Source: Mesostigma viride
Lineage: Eukaryota; Streptophyta; Mesostigmatophyceae; Mesostigmatales; Mesostigmataceae
Length of the DNA: 64,000 nt
Assembly (NCBI GenBank): GCA_009746045.1
Contig: RPFO01000264.1
Location: forward strand, 496,001 to 560,000
Direction of reading: 5' to 3'
The notes under the pieces: model-generated
Databases searched by the model: none
Told to the model about the DNA's origin: nothing
What the model saw: only the letters and a program-made list of their open reading frames with translations
Made by a program: the position numbers and the translations under genes
In this document: in pieces, positions 1 to 10,802 of the stretch
Layout: every line of letters begins with the position of its first letter
Position numbering within the stretch: position 1 is the stretch's first letter

Positions 1-213
1 TCTGTCGGTCACTTCCCGCATCTGCAGCGCCAGTTGCTGCTGCAACTGTAGCGACTGTTGCTGCATCTGCGCTTGCATCTGCGCGAACAGCGCCACCATA
101 CTCAGCGGCGCTTCTTGGTCGCGACTCTCACCCACTGCGGGTACGGCGGGAGGAATCCCGCCATTCGACCCCGGAGCGGGCGTGTCGGCATCTGCTCTAT
201 TTGCATCCGCCAT
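1..213 (-). CDS. Start of a retrotransposon gag-like ORF, cut by window edge
   Basis: Reading the minus strand from the ATG at 213, 71 codons stay open to the window edge. The predicted N terminus is polar and then strongly Gln/Met-rich (QMQAQMQQQS, LQLQQQLALQM), with the look of a coiled-coil start. Ty3-type gag proteins often begin this way, as a short disordered leader followed by a Gln-rich helix, so I infer the 5' end of a gag whose remainder lies left of the window. No zinc knuckle or pol is visible, so the class is an inference. The upstream DNA (214 onward) would have to contain its leader and LTR, but I could not find LTR ends. Confidence 0.45.
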   Translation of the reverse strand, partial: MADANRADADTPAPGSNGGIPPAVPAVGESRDQEAPLSMVALFAQMQAQMQQQSLQLQQQLALQMREVTDR

Positions 214-1781
214 GGCTCGAGTCTGCGCTCGCGTCAGTGGCATGCACCAGCTGACCGATGGGCAAAACAAGAACCAACAAACCTAGGTTTCGCTGAGAAG
301 AAGCAACAACCAAAGGCTTTATAACAGGCGTCAAGGATAACGACTCGACTAGCCTGCCAGAAAAAGACAAGAGCCAGCAAATTCTGGCTAGTTCTATTCT
401 TAAAATCTGTCTCAAGACACTTCCTTTACAAACTGTCAGCCAGGCCGTTCCCTGTACTGCTGATGGTTGGTAAACACTAAAGCCAACGTCTTGGCTTCGA
501 ACAGAAGGAAGCAGACTACCGGGTAGTCTCTTCAAGTAAAGAGAAGGAGGGCTCTCAGCCGAGGACAAGGAACTGTCCCTCGTGCCTGATAACCACCTTA
601 TTGCCTCCCCTGCTATAGAATAATGCTTTCAAAACACACACTTTGCACAGTCTGATGATGAAGCCGCACATGCGGAATTTATTGAGAAAGTTAATACAAT
701 TACAACACGTTGATAGTCTCAATATCGATGCACTCCATGCTCACGAGCTCGCAGTTAGGCAGCGCTCCATGACATGCTACCGGCCTTGCTCCCAAGGAAA
801 GGGAGAAACACGAAGGCCACTAACGAGAGACTCGAAGAGACTACACGCTACGTGAGAGTTCTCTTCGACTATGAACCAAACCATTCGTCATGCCACACGC
901 ATGACACACGCCACACTTGTCAGTCCAGCCAGGAATGCCAACACTATCTTGCTGCCTGAACCATGCAAACAGAAACCGCATTCCAGTTGCCGTCCTGGCT
1001 TACTACCACACATGCCAACAAAAACAGGAAGGCATCCCGACAAATCTAAATTGCTACCCTGTTGCCGATCTCATCTCCTAGAGGCTCCGGCATTTCTGTC
1101 CCTGGGAATGTCCGGCATTTAGTCACGACCACCAAGGTCGAAGCATAATATCCTTCAAACAATCTGCACGCTCACACCTTGCGTGTGAGTGGCCCAGCAA
1201 ACATTGCTTCTAATTTTTCCTTTCTAGACGAAATCCCTTTGTAGGGCTGCCAGCGATTTCGCATTCATTCCAGCGATCTGGCTCCGCACCGCAAATTGTC
1301 CTTTTCCATTTTCTGTCCAGTCCTCATAACGTTGACCCGCTATTCTACACCACAAAGACACCTGGCCCGTCAATAGCCTCGGCGCTGTTGAAGTCCAGCA
1401 GTCCAGCTCCAGCTCCAGCTCCAGCTCCAGCTCCAGCTGTCCACTAACTCGCGTATGATCAATCCTCTCGACGCTGCGCACTTGTGCTGCCGTCCGCTCA
1501 AGTACGTTGACCAGTGCTGCGCGCCCAGCCGTGCCTGGCCCGGCGCACGCGCACGTGCACTTTCGTCCGCTCTTATGCTGCAAGTGCTAGTGTCCCCCCC
1601 CCGGTCACTAGCCTTTGTCGAAAATGCGCAGAAAACAAATTCCTTGCGCACGTCACCGGTCTTGTGCATAGTGGGCGCCCGGATGACATAGCTCGCGTCC
1701 GTGACAGCCATAGTTAACCAATAATCACCTTGCTTACTCGCCTCTTATTGCAACTGTTTGTTCTATGCTTGTTGCTTGCAG
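214..1781. other. Noncoding stretch without recognisable genes
   Basis: No ORF with recognisable protein character is seen on either strand. The stretch should include the leader and perhaps the LTR of the minus-strand gag that starts at 213. The last 25 bases (pyrimidine-rich, ending TTGCTTGCAG at 1781) resemble a 3' splice site in front of the next gene. The only obvious internal structure is a hexanucleotide microsatellite at 1403-1438. Confidence 0.5.
1403..1438 (+). repeat. (CCAGCT)6 microsatellite
   Basis: Six perfect head-to-tail copies of CCAGCT. The unit contains the palindrome AGCT, so the array looks similar on both strands. Reading frames through it give Ser-Trp or Glu-Leu dipeptide runs that I treat as artefacts. 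Confidence 0.9.
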
Positions 1782-3451
1782 CTCGTCAATGCAGCGCTGG
1801 ACTTCACAACGTGGCTTCGAGGCTGCATGGACCCAGATCTTGGGCGTTGGGTCAAGTCTGCTGACGTGGTTATGGACGCGTCAACCAACCAACCTGTGGT
1901 GGAGCATCGGCCGGTCAGCAAGATATTTGATATCGAGCTATTCGGCCATCACGATGAAGGTGCAGGGGCGGACGTTGGTGATGACTGCTTTTTGCGCTAC
2001 CGACTTGCCACGGCAGAGGCGTTAGCTGATGTGCCCGCCAACTGTTGGAGGCCTCTTGGGCCGAACGAGGAGCCATGCGACATGGTTACTGTCTCTTCGA
2101 AGCGTGTGAGTGATGGCAAAGAGCTCCGCGGCGTGCTAGTCATGGAGGCGACCAAGGCGCCCAAGGGCAGCCCAGGTGTTGCCGCGTTTGCGGATTGGGA
2201 TGGCGATCGCGCAATCCGCCGTCATTGCTCTAAACTCAACCGAGTGTTTCCAGACATCATGACGGATGCAAAGCAAGCAGAGCCCAACGAGGAGATCCGC
2301 GGCTTCCCCGCTGAGCCGGAGCAAGTGGAAGAATAAGCGTCGGTGTTTGACCGCATGATCCAAGCTCTGACGGAGTGCAGGGAGCAGCAAAAACACAAGC
2401 CCCTCCCTTTTTGCCTCCACAGTGCAGGGGATCAGGCGGTGATGCGGGCTGCCCGTGCTTTGGAAGCGCCGCTGCACCCAATTATCAGCCATGCAGGCAA
2501 CCGCCGGCACGAGGTGCAAACTGCCATTCACCGGGCGCGACGCGAGGCTGAGCGCCTGCCGGCCGCATCTGCGACGCCTGCCACGCTTGCCTCCAATCCT
2601 CCTACTGGAGTTGCCTCCAATTCCCCTGCGGATGCCACCGGTGGTGCACGGACCATTGCGACTGCGGATCATATTTTTTCCGTAAATCCCGGCATTATCT
2701 CCCGCGGAGACTTTCTCATCATCAAGAGACCTGCGGTGACGTGCGGGGAAGGCATGCCCTGGCCAGAGGAGCTCTTGGTGAAGGTCATGGATGCGTCTAC
2801 TGTTCGTTCACGCGGACTCTGACTGTTTCCGTGTTTTACTCACCCTCCTGGGAAGGGCAGTTTAACAAGCTCTCGCTCGCAGGCGGTGGGCCGGGCCTGA
2901 CGGTGTCGGCATCGGAAATCATCGTTCAACACTGGACAGTTGGTGCATCAGGGCAGGCTGTCCACACTCCGTCGCTGACAGCAGCACGTAAGCTATCTCG
3001 TGCAACCCTCCAGGCCTTAGATGACCATCCACACGTGCACTTTGCTGGTTTTCAAACACAGCAAGCTGCTGCAGCGACGTCAAAAGCTGCATGTGCGGCA
3101 CACTTTGTTGAGCACGGGCTGCACGCGCTGAAAGGGAGAAGGCTGTGCGCCTTGTGGGGTGCTGCCAAGACCCGTTTTCACGGGTGGGTCACAGAAGTAC
3201 ATGAGAATGGCGGGGCTTTGAAGATCGAGACGGTTTGGTCCGACGGCAAGGGAGCGACGTACACCACGTTGGAGGAAGTCTTAAAGTTCATCTGCGGGTG
3301 CCCTCATGCGGCTAATGCCTTTGGCCGCGAAAAGTTTTTTCAGGATGGTGCCGCGGCCGACGCTGAGACGGGGGCGGAAGAGCCCCAACTTTCTTTTGTT
3401 TGTGAGAGTAGCGAGAGTAGCGATGATGATGAGGAGGAAGCATGGGAATGA
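1782..3451 (+). pseudogene. Unrecognised protein-coding gene, broken by a stop and a frameshift
   Basis: The first open block (to 2336) begins after a splice-acceptor-like TTGCTTGCAG and reads as a normal soluble protein with WLRGCMDPDLGRW, VMEATKAPKG and an acidic end. One TAA at 2334 interrupts the frame, which then continues open to about 2815. There the reading moves one frame and runs to a stop at 3451, ending in an acidic tail (CESSESSDDDEEEAWE). The middle part (GDFLIIKRP, PWPEELLVKVMD, then LTVSVFYSPSWEG) resembles small SH3- or BAH-like beta-barrel modules seen in chromatin and transposon-associated proteins, but this is weak. Function unknown. A transposon-borne gene is as likely as a host gene. 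Confidence 0.4.
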
Positions 3452-3738
3452 TGGGGAATGTGTGAAAGCTTCGATAGGAGTAAAGGCGTCTCTTTGTCCT
3501 GTCAAGCATGCTAGTCTTGTTGCAAGAATGAAGCCCAACATGCCAACTGTCCATGCATGGTCATGTTGCATAATGGTGGGCATAAGATACATGTGTTTGC
3601 TAGTGGCCATGTTTTACACGGAAATGGATTTACGTTCAGTATGTGATTCAATGACATGTGATTATTTTGGTTGATGCATGCAATATACCCCATGATAACC
3701 AATGCACGTGCAAAGATGTGTGTTTATATGCAATTTGA

Positions 3739-3790
3739 GGTGCAACGGTGCAACGGTGCAACGGTGCAACGGTGCAACGGTGCAACGGTG
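3739..3790 (+). repeat. Tandem octamer GGTGCAAC, about 6.5 copies
   Basis: Perfect head-to-tail GGTGCAAC units running to the end of a partial copy. Simple repeat with no coding role visible. Confidence 0.9.
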
Positions 3791-3852
3791 TCATGAGCAT
3801 CTAGGTAACCCTTGCATGACCCATCCACCTACATAAAACCCATGGATAACAA

Positions 3853-3932
3853 AAAACAATGAGTAGAGCCCCTGCCAAAGGCAGGTTTAAGTAGTCATCT
3901 CGTCTCCCTCGCATGCAGGAGCAAGAGCCCCC
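3853..3932 (+). repeat. 80-bp dispersed repeat, copy 1
   Basis: Near-identical to 4456-4535 in the same orientation, 603 bp apart. It contains the perfect short hairpin CCTGCC-AAA-GGCAGG and a pair of direct GAG-N-AGAGCCCC motifs at its two ends. It may be the conserved piece of a short interspersed element or a structured RNA. No ORF and no A/B-box pair is seen. Confidence 0.7.
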
Positions 3933-4455
3933 CAAGGGTGGGATGGGTGGGAAGAAACAATTACGGGTCACAACCCGCCGACCATGCTTATCAAGCCTAC
4001 CGTCAAAATGGAAAACGGCAAAACCAGAAATATCCTAACGCTGACAATTTAATAATTCAGCCAGCCAGCTCATCTGTCACACGTCTGAGCTGTCAGGCCA
4101 TGTGTACTCTTCGAATGCAACCCTGAACACACTACCCAACCAAGCAGCACACCAATCAATTGGTGAGTGCTGGTTACATCAGATTTTATTACAGCTTTTT
4201 GACGCAACTTCCGTCAGCATTCCACGCATGGCCGGCCGTTCAAACAAACGGCGTTTGACTTACAAAAGGCAAAGCTAGTTGCCAGTAGGATTCCCCGGTA
4301 AACAACAAGTCGTCCCCATTCGTCTAACAAGCCTCTCTGCATGTACAGCCACAAGGTTGTGGCGGCCCTTTCTTTCCCGCATTCTGTTTAATAAACTATT
4401 TTCAGAGAAATCCGATTATGACACTTGAGCTCCCAAGAAAACCAGCATTTGATTG

Positions 4456-4535
4456 AAAACAATGAGTAGAGCCCCTGCCAAAGGCAGGTTTAAGTAGTCA
4501 TCTCGTCTCCCTCGCATGCAGGAGCAAGAGCCCCC
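4456..4535 (+). repeat. 80-bp dispersed repeat, copy 2
   Basis: Second copy of the repeat at 3853-3932, again starting AAAACAATGAG and ending in a C run. The sequences flanking the two copies are unrelated, which argues for mobility rather than a simple tandem duplication. Confidence 0.7.
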
Positions 4536-4841
4536 GATCCACCCCAGTCCCTGGCGCCATTGCCCTCCTCCCCCGCACTGTCGCCGTTCAGGAAACAAAA
4601 CTTGATAGGATCACTGTTGCCCCGATAACAGTGAACAAAGAAAAGAAGAAGAATCCCCCCCTCTTCCAGGCAGCCTCGAGGGTAGCCGCTTCCATAAAAA
4701 GACCACAAAGTGGGGCGTGTCGCAACATCTCCTTCATGGCGACTCAGCCCGCACAAGGCTATAATAACCCCCTAAGGGGCCCGACGATAAAAGGTTAGCA
4801 AATCCGCGGAGCCGCCTCAGCAAAATATTATTCCAGATAAA

Positions 4842-5458
4842 AGTTAACGTAAAGGATTTACGTTAGATGGATAGAGATTGTTACGCTCTTTCCAACGGCA
4901 CCTTGAACGCCTCATTTGGTTAAGGAACGTAAAAGTTATGACGTTTCCTAGGCTGTGCCGACAGTACCCGGCGCGCCACTGTGGGCGCGTACGGACACAG
5001 GATGTACAAGTGTCACTTTGATAGTCCGCAGGACGTTGACAGGACTTGTACAGGACTTGATGGTCAATTGATAGGTAGGCGCACTGTAGCGCGCCAGGAC
5101 CTATGAGACAATTGATGCTGAGTAGTGTACGGATAGGTCCACAGGACTAGCCGTATGGACAATTGATAGATCTGCGCGCCAAAGGCGTGCCAGAGTCTGT
5201 GTAATCAATTGATTGACAGTTCAGCTGTGACAGTGCAGCTGAATACTTGGACGCGTCCCTAGCAAGCTATATGTGTGACTTGGTCGCACCGGGACGCTAG
5301 TTCTTGCGTGCACGTTCTCTGGGCACTGCGACCCTGTCGCCTGTGCTGCGTGCAGTCTTGGAAGTGACGTGACTTACGTCTGTGTTTCCTTGTTAATAAT
5401 AAAGGCAACTTCCTGCAAGAACCATGGCGGAATTCGTGGCATTCTCACGCTCACAACT
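4842..5458 (+). repeat. 5' LTR of element B
   Basis: 617 bp, nearly identical to the 3' copy once the insert D is removed. It begins AGTTAACG and ends CACAACT. A perfect 9-bp hairpin (TAACGTAAA-GGA-TTTACGTTA, 4845-4865) lies at its very start; the 3' copy has one mismatch there. An AATAAA at 5398-5403 near the end could be the polyadenylation signal. No standard tRNA primer site starting TGG follows the LTR. Confidence 0.85.
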
Positions 5459-5482
5459 CGTATTACACGCCTTGTTAAAAAG

Positions 5483-6194
5483 ATGCCAAATTCTGAAGAA
5501 TTCCGGATTCCTGCCGATGAGGAAATAGCCGCTCCGCCGGCTGGTCCTCCGTCAAGACCGACTGCGCCGTCGTGGCAGCAATTGCTCGACGAAGTCACGA
5601 TCTCGCTCGACGAACTTCATCGTCGGCAGCGCGCAGTTCTTTGTTGCGGGGATAACCCCGAGGACCCCGAGTTGCCAGCACTGGTGCCGGCTATATGCGC
5701 ATTATTGGACCAGATTCGCAACATTTTATCGCAGTTTACGGTCCAGGTGCGGGGAGGTTTGCGGTCGGTGAACGAGGTCACCACTGCCATCGAGGAGCTG
5801 GATAACGCCATCTCTTCGCTCACCGGTTACCAAAGAAACTTGCAAAACTGGGCATCGCTACGCACGGGGGCGCGCCGGCGGTGTCGACAAATTTGTTTCA
5901 AGATCTCGCGTTGCTGTCGCTGCTCACACGCGGCGTACGCAGTCGCGAACGCCAGGTTCTTATTAACCTGGTGGCTTTTCTCGCGTCTCTGCGAGAGTGG
6001 ATTCCCGCAGGGTGGGAATTGTTATCCATTTTTACTCATCCTCTGCGCCTCGTCGCGCGTCGGGGCGCGCAACTTTCGTGACGGGAAGCACACCGGTTTT
6101 AATACATACCGGTGCAGGTCCGGCACACACGCCGGATATGGAGGATCCTGAGTTCACTTACGAGTACTGTGATTTCCGGGGCCTTGACTACTAG
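5483..6194 (+). pseudogene. Accessory ORF between LTR and gag of element B, frameshifted
   Basis: An ATG at 5483, 25 bp after the LTR, opens a frame for about 130 codons with helical, protein-like composition (SWQQLLDEVTISLDELHRRQ; VTTAIEELDNAISSLTGYQ). Near 5870 the frame shifts by one in a run of G, and the continuation (LFQDLALLSLLTRGVRSRE to a stop at 6078) is Leu-rich and helical. A third frame to 6194 ends in an acidic tail (PDMEDPEFTYEY). I read this as one decayed protein of about 200-230 residues preceding gag. It matches no gag, pol or env domain known to me. It could be an accessory protein or an N-terminal extension of gag. Confidence 0.45.
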
Positions 6195-6358
6195 GTCGGC
6201 CAATTTTTTTTCCAGTACTCGTCGACATTTTGTCGAATTTTCGGCGGCAATTCGCGGGGGCGGCGGCGACACCGGCGCAGGCGGCAGTTGTGACAAAATT
6301 TTGTACATATTTTTCTGCTGCTTTGCTAAGGTGTTCTTTGAATAGCTTGTAGTGCAGA

Positions 6359-6826
6359 ATGGCAGACGGGCGCCGTAGCAAAGGTGCCCCAGCCAGTGGA
6401 AATAATGGTGGTGCTGGTAGTGGACCGCTCACGTAGATGACGTGGGGGTTACCGGAGAGATTACCAACATTCCTCACAATAATAATAATGCACAAGCTGT
6501 TCATGGCTTTGATCTCACCACACAGGGTCTTTTAATTGTTAATCAGCTGCAGCCTGTAACCTCAGACTCCAAGCCTAAGCAGGCTGAAGAGTTTGTGGAG
6601 GGATTGGAAGGGTTCCCTAGCTTGTACGGTGGTACAAATTACTATCAAATCTGGATAGGAAGTAGCACTTTTGGCAAGTGTACTGACCAGATTAAGGACC
6701 TGACCAGGGAGTGCAAGAAGGCCAATAAGGCCTGGGCACTGTATGTAGCTGAGCTGAAGGAGCTGCTGGAAGACCAGCGAAAGAAGGTCGGCATCCATTG
6801 GCAAGACAAGTATCAAGGGTGGGAGG
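6359..6826 (+). pseudogene. gag: gag of element B, 5' part, interrupted by element A
   Basis: The ATG at 6359 starts a short Gly/Ala/Asn-rich leader (MADGRRSKGAPASGNNGG). A frame change occurs near 6433 (an apparent TAG followed by the correct continuation one frame over). The continuation is a capsid-type helical segment with FVEGLEGFPSLYGGTNYY, LTRECKKANKAWALYVAEL and WQDKYQGWE. At 6826 the coding sequence is cut by element A and resumes in frame at 15267 after one copy of the GGAGG duplication is skipped. It is the capsid half of a copia-type Gag, the structural protein of the particle. Confidence 0.75.
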
Positions 6827-7281
6827 AGTTGGATGGAGAATAGGGACGACGAACAACTGCTGAGGCTGAAGCGAATGATGATTGTATTACAATAATACAA
6901 TGAGAGAGCATGGAAAGCTGAGGGCTCAGAATGGAACTCTGGGCAAACTCGGGTGCTGCGGCACTCCCCAGTGCTACGCCTATATGCCTATGGCGGTGCT
7001 ACCTGCAGCACACACCAGTGGACAACTGTACACTGCAATGCCATGCGACCACGTCACTAGCAACCAGCTAAGACTCGGCCCGTCAGGCCCGGCTACACCG
7101 GACCTGGCGGGTCGAGCTAGCACCTAGGAACAGTCTGGCACTAACCGCACATCGGTCCACATGACACCTCAGTACCGTACACCCTGCCGTACTGTACTGA
7201 GGTGTCCCGCTCAGCCGCGGTAGGCAATACGCGGCGCGCAGGCCGGAAATCCGTGTGTCAGCCTAAGCATCTCATCTAACT
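6827..7281 (-). repeat. 3' LTR of element A
   Basis: 455 bp, same orientation as and very similar to 14808-15261. It contains three strong inverted repeats: a perfect 9-bp stem at 6881-6901, a 19-bp imperfect stem at 7074-7116 and a 17-bp stem with one mismatch at 7164-7205. Terminal sequences AGTTGGATG and CATCTAACT are imperfect inverted repeats of each other. The purine-rich GAAAGGAAAACATAATGGG precedes it on the minus strand. Confidence 0.85.
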
Positions 7282-8343
7282 CCCATTATGTTTTCCTTTC
7301 AGGTTGAAGGCTAGCGACTTCAAGCCTGACCCTGCCCAGCTAGGAGACTGACTCCAAGCTGACTGAGGTGCTGAGCAACTGACACCCATACTGCAACATC
7401 TGGACTGAAAAAGATGGGCCCCAGAACTCGTGCAATACTTGTGATGGCATCACGTTTAGCTCAACATGCCCGGGGAGTTCCTCCTCCTCGCGAGCTCACA
7501 AGGGAGATAGCTATGCCTGTCTGCCTATCCAGGGAGTGCACACCAGCCAAGAGAGCCATTGTAAAAAAATGCCAAGGTAACCGTTTAAGAGGTTCCATGT
7601 TGTTCCATCATCATCGCCCACTCAGAGAAAAATACCCAGCCAGGCTGGGTCAACTGAGCTCAGGTTACCTGCAACCTGAGGAGTGACAGTGGACAGGTTT
7701 ATTGCACCCTGCACTGTCCATGTTGTACCTGCACAACATGTGAGGACCAGCCACCCCTGCCCTGCACAGAGGGGGCTGAAGTCCGAGTGACAGGTGACAG
7801 GACTATGACATCCTGGACCTGGCCACATTGCACCTGCACAACGTGGAGACCAGCCACCCCTGCCCTGCACATGGGTGACTGAAGTCCTGGTGACAGGTGA
7901 CAGGAATATTTCATCCTGCACCTGTGCTGAGCACGTTGTACTAGACAACATGACAGCACCCATGCCTTTACTGCCACTGAACAGTAAGGCCAGGTGGCCC
8001 AGGATATCCACAGTGAACTGGGGTCCTGGGTAACCACCTGTCAAGGGAGCTTTGACCCTCCACTTGAATGGGGGCACCTGAGCCACTGAGCTCAAGGCCA
8101 TCCACCAAGGCATACGCCCTAGGGAATAAAGGTGTGAGATACATCCCATGCCCACCTATGAAGGTGTGCATAACGAAATTCCATGGTGTTGAAAAATCAA
8201 AACAGATTTTATTGGGCATAGGGCACGCAGATGTATGAAAAACAGACTCCAACCAACCCCCCTTGCTGGAAGCCACAACCTACCCCTTGGACCTGCCCAA
8301 GGGGTACTGGGTGACCTAGGCGGCCCTGGTGAACAGGACCCTG
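7282..8343 (-). other. 3' untranslated region of element A with a 103-bp tandem repeat
   Basis: No coding signal after the RNase H stop. Three tandem units of 103-104 bp start at 7683, 7787 and 7890, each with GTGACAG, CACCTGCACAAC (clear in two) and a CCACCCCTGCCCTGCACA block (clear in two). The units are diverged, so the duplication is not recent. Confidence 0.6.
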
Positions 8344-8895
8344 CTAGGCGTCCCCCCTATGGGGCAGGGTTGCCTGCTTGCCATAGGGGTTCATCAAGTG
8401 GTACAACAGCTGATATTGTTCAGCTGCCTGCTGAGGCACTTTAGTGAGTGCATCAGCAGCGTTGTGTTTGTCCTCCACGTGACGGGTGGACTCCCAGTAG
8501 GTGGACTCCTGTTTCAGGACCACCCAGTCAAGATCAGTGTGGACAGCATAGGGGTTAGCAAGGAAACTGAGGACTGACTGACTGTCAGTGAGCAAGTGTG
8601 CCACCACCCCAGCATTGCTGCCTGCTTGCATCTGCAACCAAACCAGCACATGATTCAAGTACCTGGCATGAAGCACTGCTGACACCACTGCCCTGCACTC
8701 AGCAGCATTGCTGCTGACAGCCTTGCGTCTATGCAACCGGCTGTACCATGAAATGAGAGACAAGGGTGCATCATCATTCTGCACAAAATACAAGCCTGAC
8801 TCCCTTGCCTGCAACTTGGTAATCTGCCTGGACTCCATGGAACTATCCATCATAGCTTGGATGTGAATGGTTTTGTGGAGATCCAAGGAGTGCAA
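8344..8895 (-). pseudogene. RNase H of element A
   Basis: About 180 residues matching the copia RNase H: the first acid in MMDSSMESRQ, LISWYSRLHRRKAVSSNAAE with the glutamate, LLTDSQSVLSFLANP with the second aspartate, and the end HNAADALTKV. This enzyme removes the RNA strand during reverse transcription. It is separated by a frame change from the reverse transcriptase upstream. The stop at 8344 ends the polyprotein. Confidence 0.8.
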
Positions 8896-10108
8896 GATAA
8901 GGGGAGGGCCTCCTGGAGAGTTTTGGTGATGGCTTTGTGACCTACTTGCATCAAGACATCATCATCAACTCTGCTAACCACAGCCAGGTGAGGTGCACAC
9001 GTTGAGCACAACCACCCCAGCTTGCCTCTAATGGTAGGACAGGCTCCAGGTTTGATTTTTGTTTGCAAAACCTCCAAGCAGCTGTGCATGTAATCATTGG
9101 GAGAGTAGAGTGCACACACCCACTGGTTTTGATGCTGCTGGAGTTGTAACATTGTGCCACAAAATTTTATGGCAGTGGTGCCCAGCTCTACTTGCTTGCC
9201 AATCTCAAAATGCTGTGACACTTGTTGAATAAAATCATCCACAGCACGCCTTGGCCCAGCAATCAGCTGATCATCCCCATGCCACACAAAGGTGAGAATG
9301 CCATGAGGGTGTGGGACCACAAAGAAGCAAGGGTCTATGTCATCATATCTAGCCCCTAACTTTTCAAACACAGCCTGAGCTGACATCCTGAAAATGCGAG
9401 GAGCTGATTGCAGCCCTTCAACACCTATGTTAGCTTTCAGGTACTGCTGAGGGATGTGTTTTGCCCAAACTCTGGGAGTGGAGACTACACACCTGACCAT
9501 GCCACACTTGTTGTGCTATCTCAGGTGAGCCTTTCAGGAAAGCCCTTTTAATGTCTGTAGCCTTACATACATAGTCATCCCCATCATTGAGATGACCCAC
9601 AAAGACAGACAGCAAGATTTTTAGGGATGTTTGCTGAATGCCTGGCGTGTACAACTCTGCCTCTGTCAGATCAGTGGTGCCCTTGAACTCTGTCACACAA
9701 GGTCTAGCATGAAAATGACTGACCCATCTGCTGCTGGCTTATGTTTACACACAAACTTCAGGCGCAAGTGCTTGCACCCTGCAGGCTTTTTGTCAATAGG
9801 TGTGACAGGGGTATGAGAAGGACTAAGAGGATCTGGCACTACCCATTCTTCCCTGGCCTTGTTAAAGGCCTCCACCCATTTTAGGAATCCTATGTGTGTG
9901 CGACAGTCTTGCTCTATCTGTTCATAAGAAAGAGGAGACATTTTAGCCACATCATGCTTGCCCAATCCAAATGAGTTGGGATGAAGTTTTTGGTTGTGAA
10001 CCAGGTCTGCCACACAGGGTTCTTGCCCTGGGGCATACTTGGGTGTAGCAAATTTTACAGAAGCAATGTTGGTGTTAAGAAGTTTTTCAAGAGAAATTTT
10101 GAAATGAT
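8896..10108 (-). pseudogene. Reverse transcriptase of element A, with HGDD box
   Basis: Spread over three frames. The N-terminal block is KHLRLKFVCKHKP, followed by MTEFKGTTDLTEAELYTPG, the catalytic ATDIKRAFLKGSPE (first aspartate), and then GLQSAPRIFRMSAQAVFEKLG with DIDPCFF. The active-site hairpin reads FVWHGDDQLIAGP near 9270-9281 where copia elements normally have YVDD. The two aspartates are kept, but Tyr-x is replaced by His-Gly. It is homologous to the element B polymerase along its length. Frameshifts near 9700 and 9500 make it non-functional as read. Confidence 0.8.
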
Positions 10109-10546
10109 TCAGATCAACACCACCCATGTCCTGGATGGATAGTCTATCACTGGAGATATGACACCAGGGTAACAGAGAAAAGGATCCCCCAACAAAGCAT
10201 TCCCTTTATAACCTTCCAATACCTGAAAAGGAGTGGGGATACCGAGTATAGTCAACATGACCTGACCTAATACCTTGAGGGATGACTGCCCTGAGAAATC
10301 AGCCACATGGTGCCAGGGTGAAGGTTCCAAAGGCAAATGGGGCACAGCCAGGGCACTGATAATGCTGACCTGGGCTTGTGTGTCCACTGCAACCATAAAT
10401 GGGCTATTGTCATTCTGCCCAACCTTCCCCACCTTAGCTGATCCTGCAGCAGTTTGAGCTTTGGCTCTATGAGCTGCTTGTAAAATGCGAACAGCGTCTG
10501 CTAGGCTGCGTTTGGAAGGTGCAGCTAGTGGCTGAGCTATGTTCAC
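10109..10546 (-). pseudogene. Retropepsin-like domain of element A, located after integrase
   Basis: About 145 residues. PFMVAVDTQAQVSIIS corresponds to the catalytic DTG loop of retropepsins (D-T kept, G replaced by Q). Some 50 residues later GNALLGDPFLCYPGVI matches the second hydrophobic LLG motif. This is the protease fold that cleaves Gag-Pol. It lies between integrase (10803-11734) and reverse transcriptase, whereas copia elements place protease before integrase. With the DTG glycine missing, activity is uncertain. The same domain in the same place is intact in element B. Confidence 0.7.
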
Positions 10547-10802
10547 ACTTGAGAGGTGATAGGTTGCTGATCACCTGTTTTGCCAATGTGACCCTCTGCT
10601 GCAGGGGGCCAATCCTGCAGTGACTGCCTGCAATCATCAAGGGTGACCTGGGTGTCACAGTGGGTGTGGCTCTCACACTCACCAGTGGGTGTTCCAAACA
10701 ACCACTCACTGGGCAACGCTGGGATGCCAGGCAACTGTACAGGGCTGTCGGCCAACAGCTCTTCCTCCTCTGCCACGTCTGACACAGTTGGAAAATACAA
10801 TT

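Larger units (their letters stand above)
3452..4841. other. Noncoding flank left of element B
   Basis: No convincing ORF. The stretch contains an 8-bp tandem repeat (3739-3790) and two copies of an 80-bp sequence (3853-3932 and 4456-4535). It ends at the first base of the 5' LTR of element B. Confidence 0.5.

Noticed and set aside
4842-5458. The B LTR with its terminal hairpin as a Helitron 3' end
   Set aside because: The hairpin is at the start of the repeat, there is no CTRR end, and the repeat flanks a complete gag-pol with a purine tract, so it is an LTR.
6827-7281. The 455-bp repeat as an intron or group I intron in gag
   Set aside because: It occurs at both ends of element A with a GGAGG duplication and terminal inverted repeats, so it is an LTR. 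No intron core motifs or splice sites fit.
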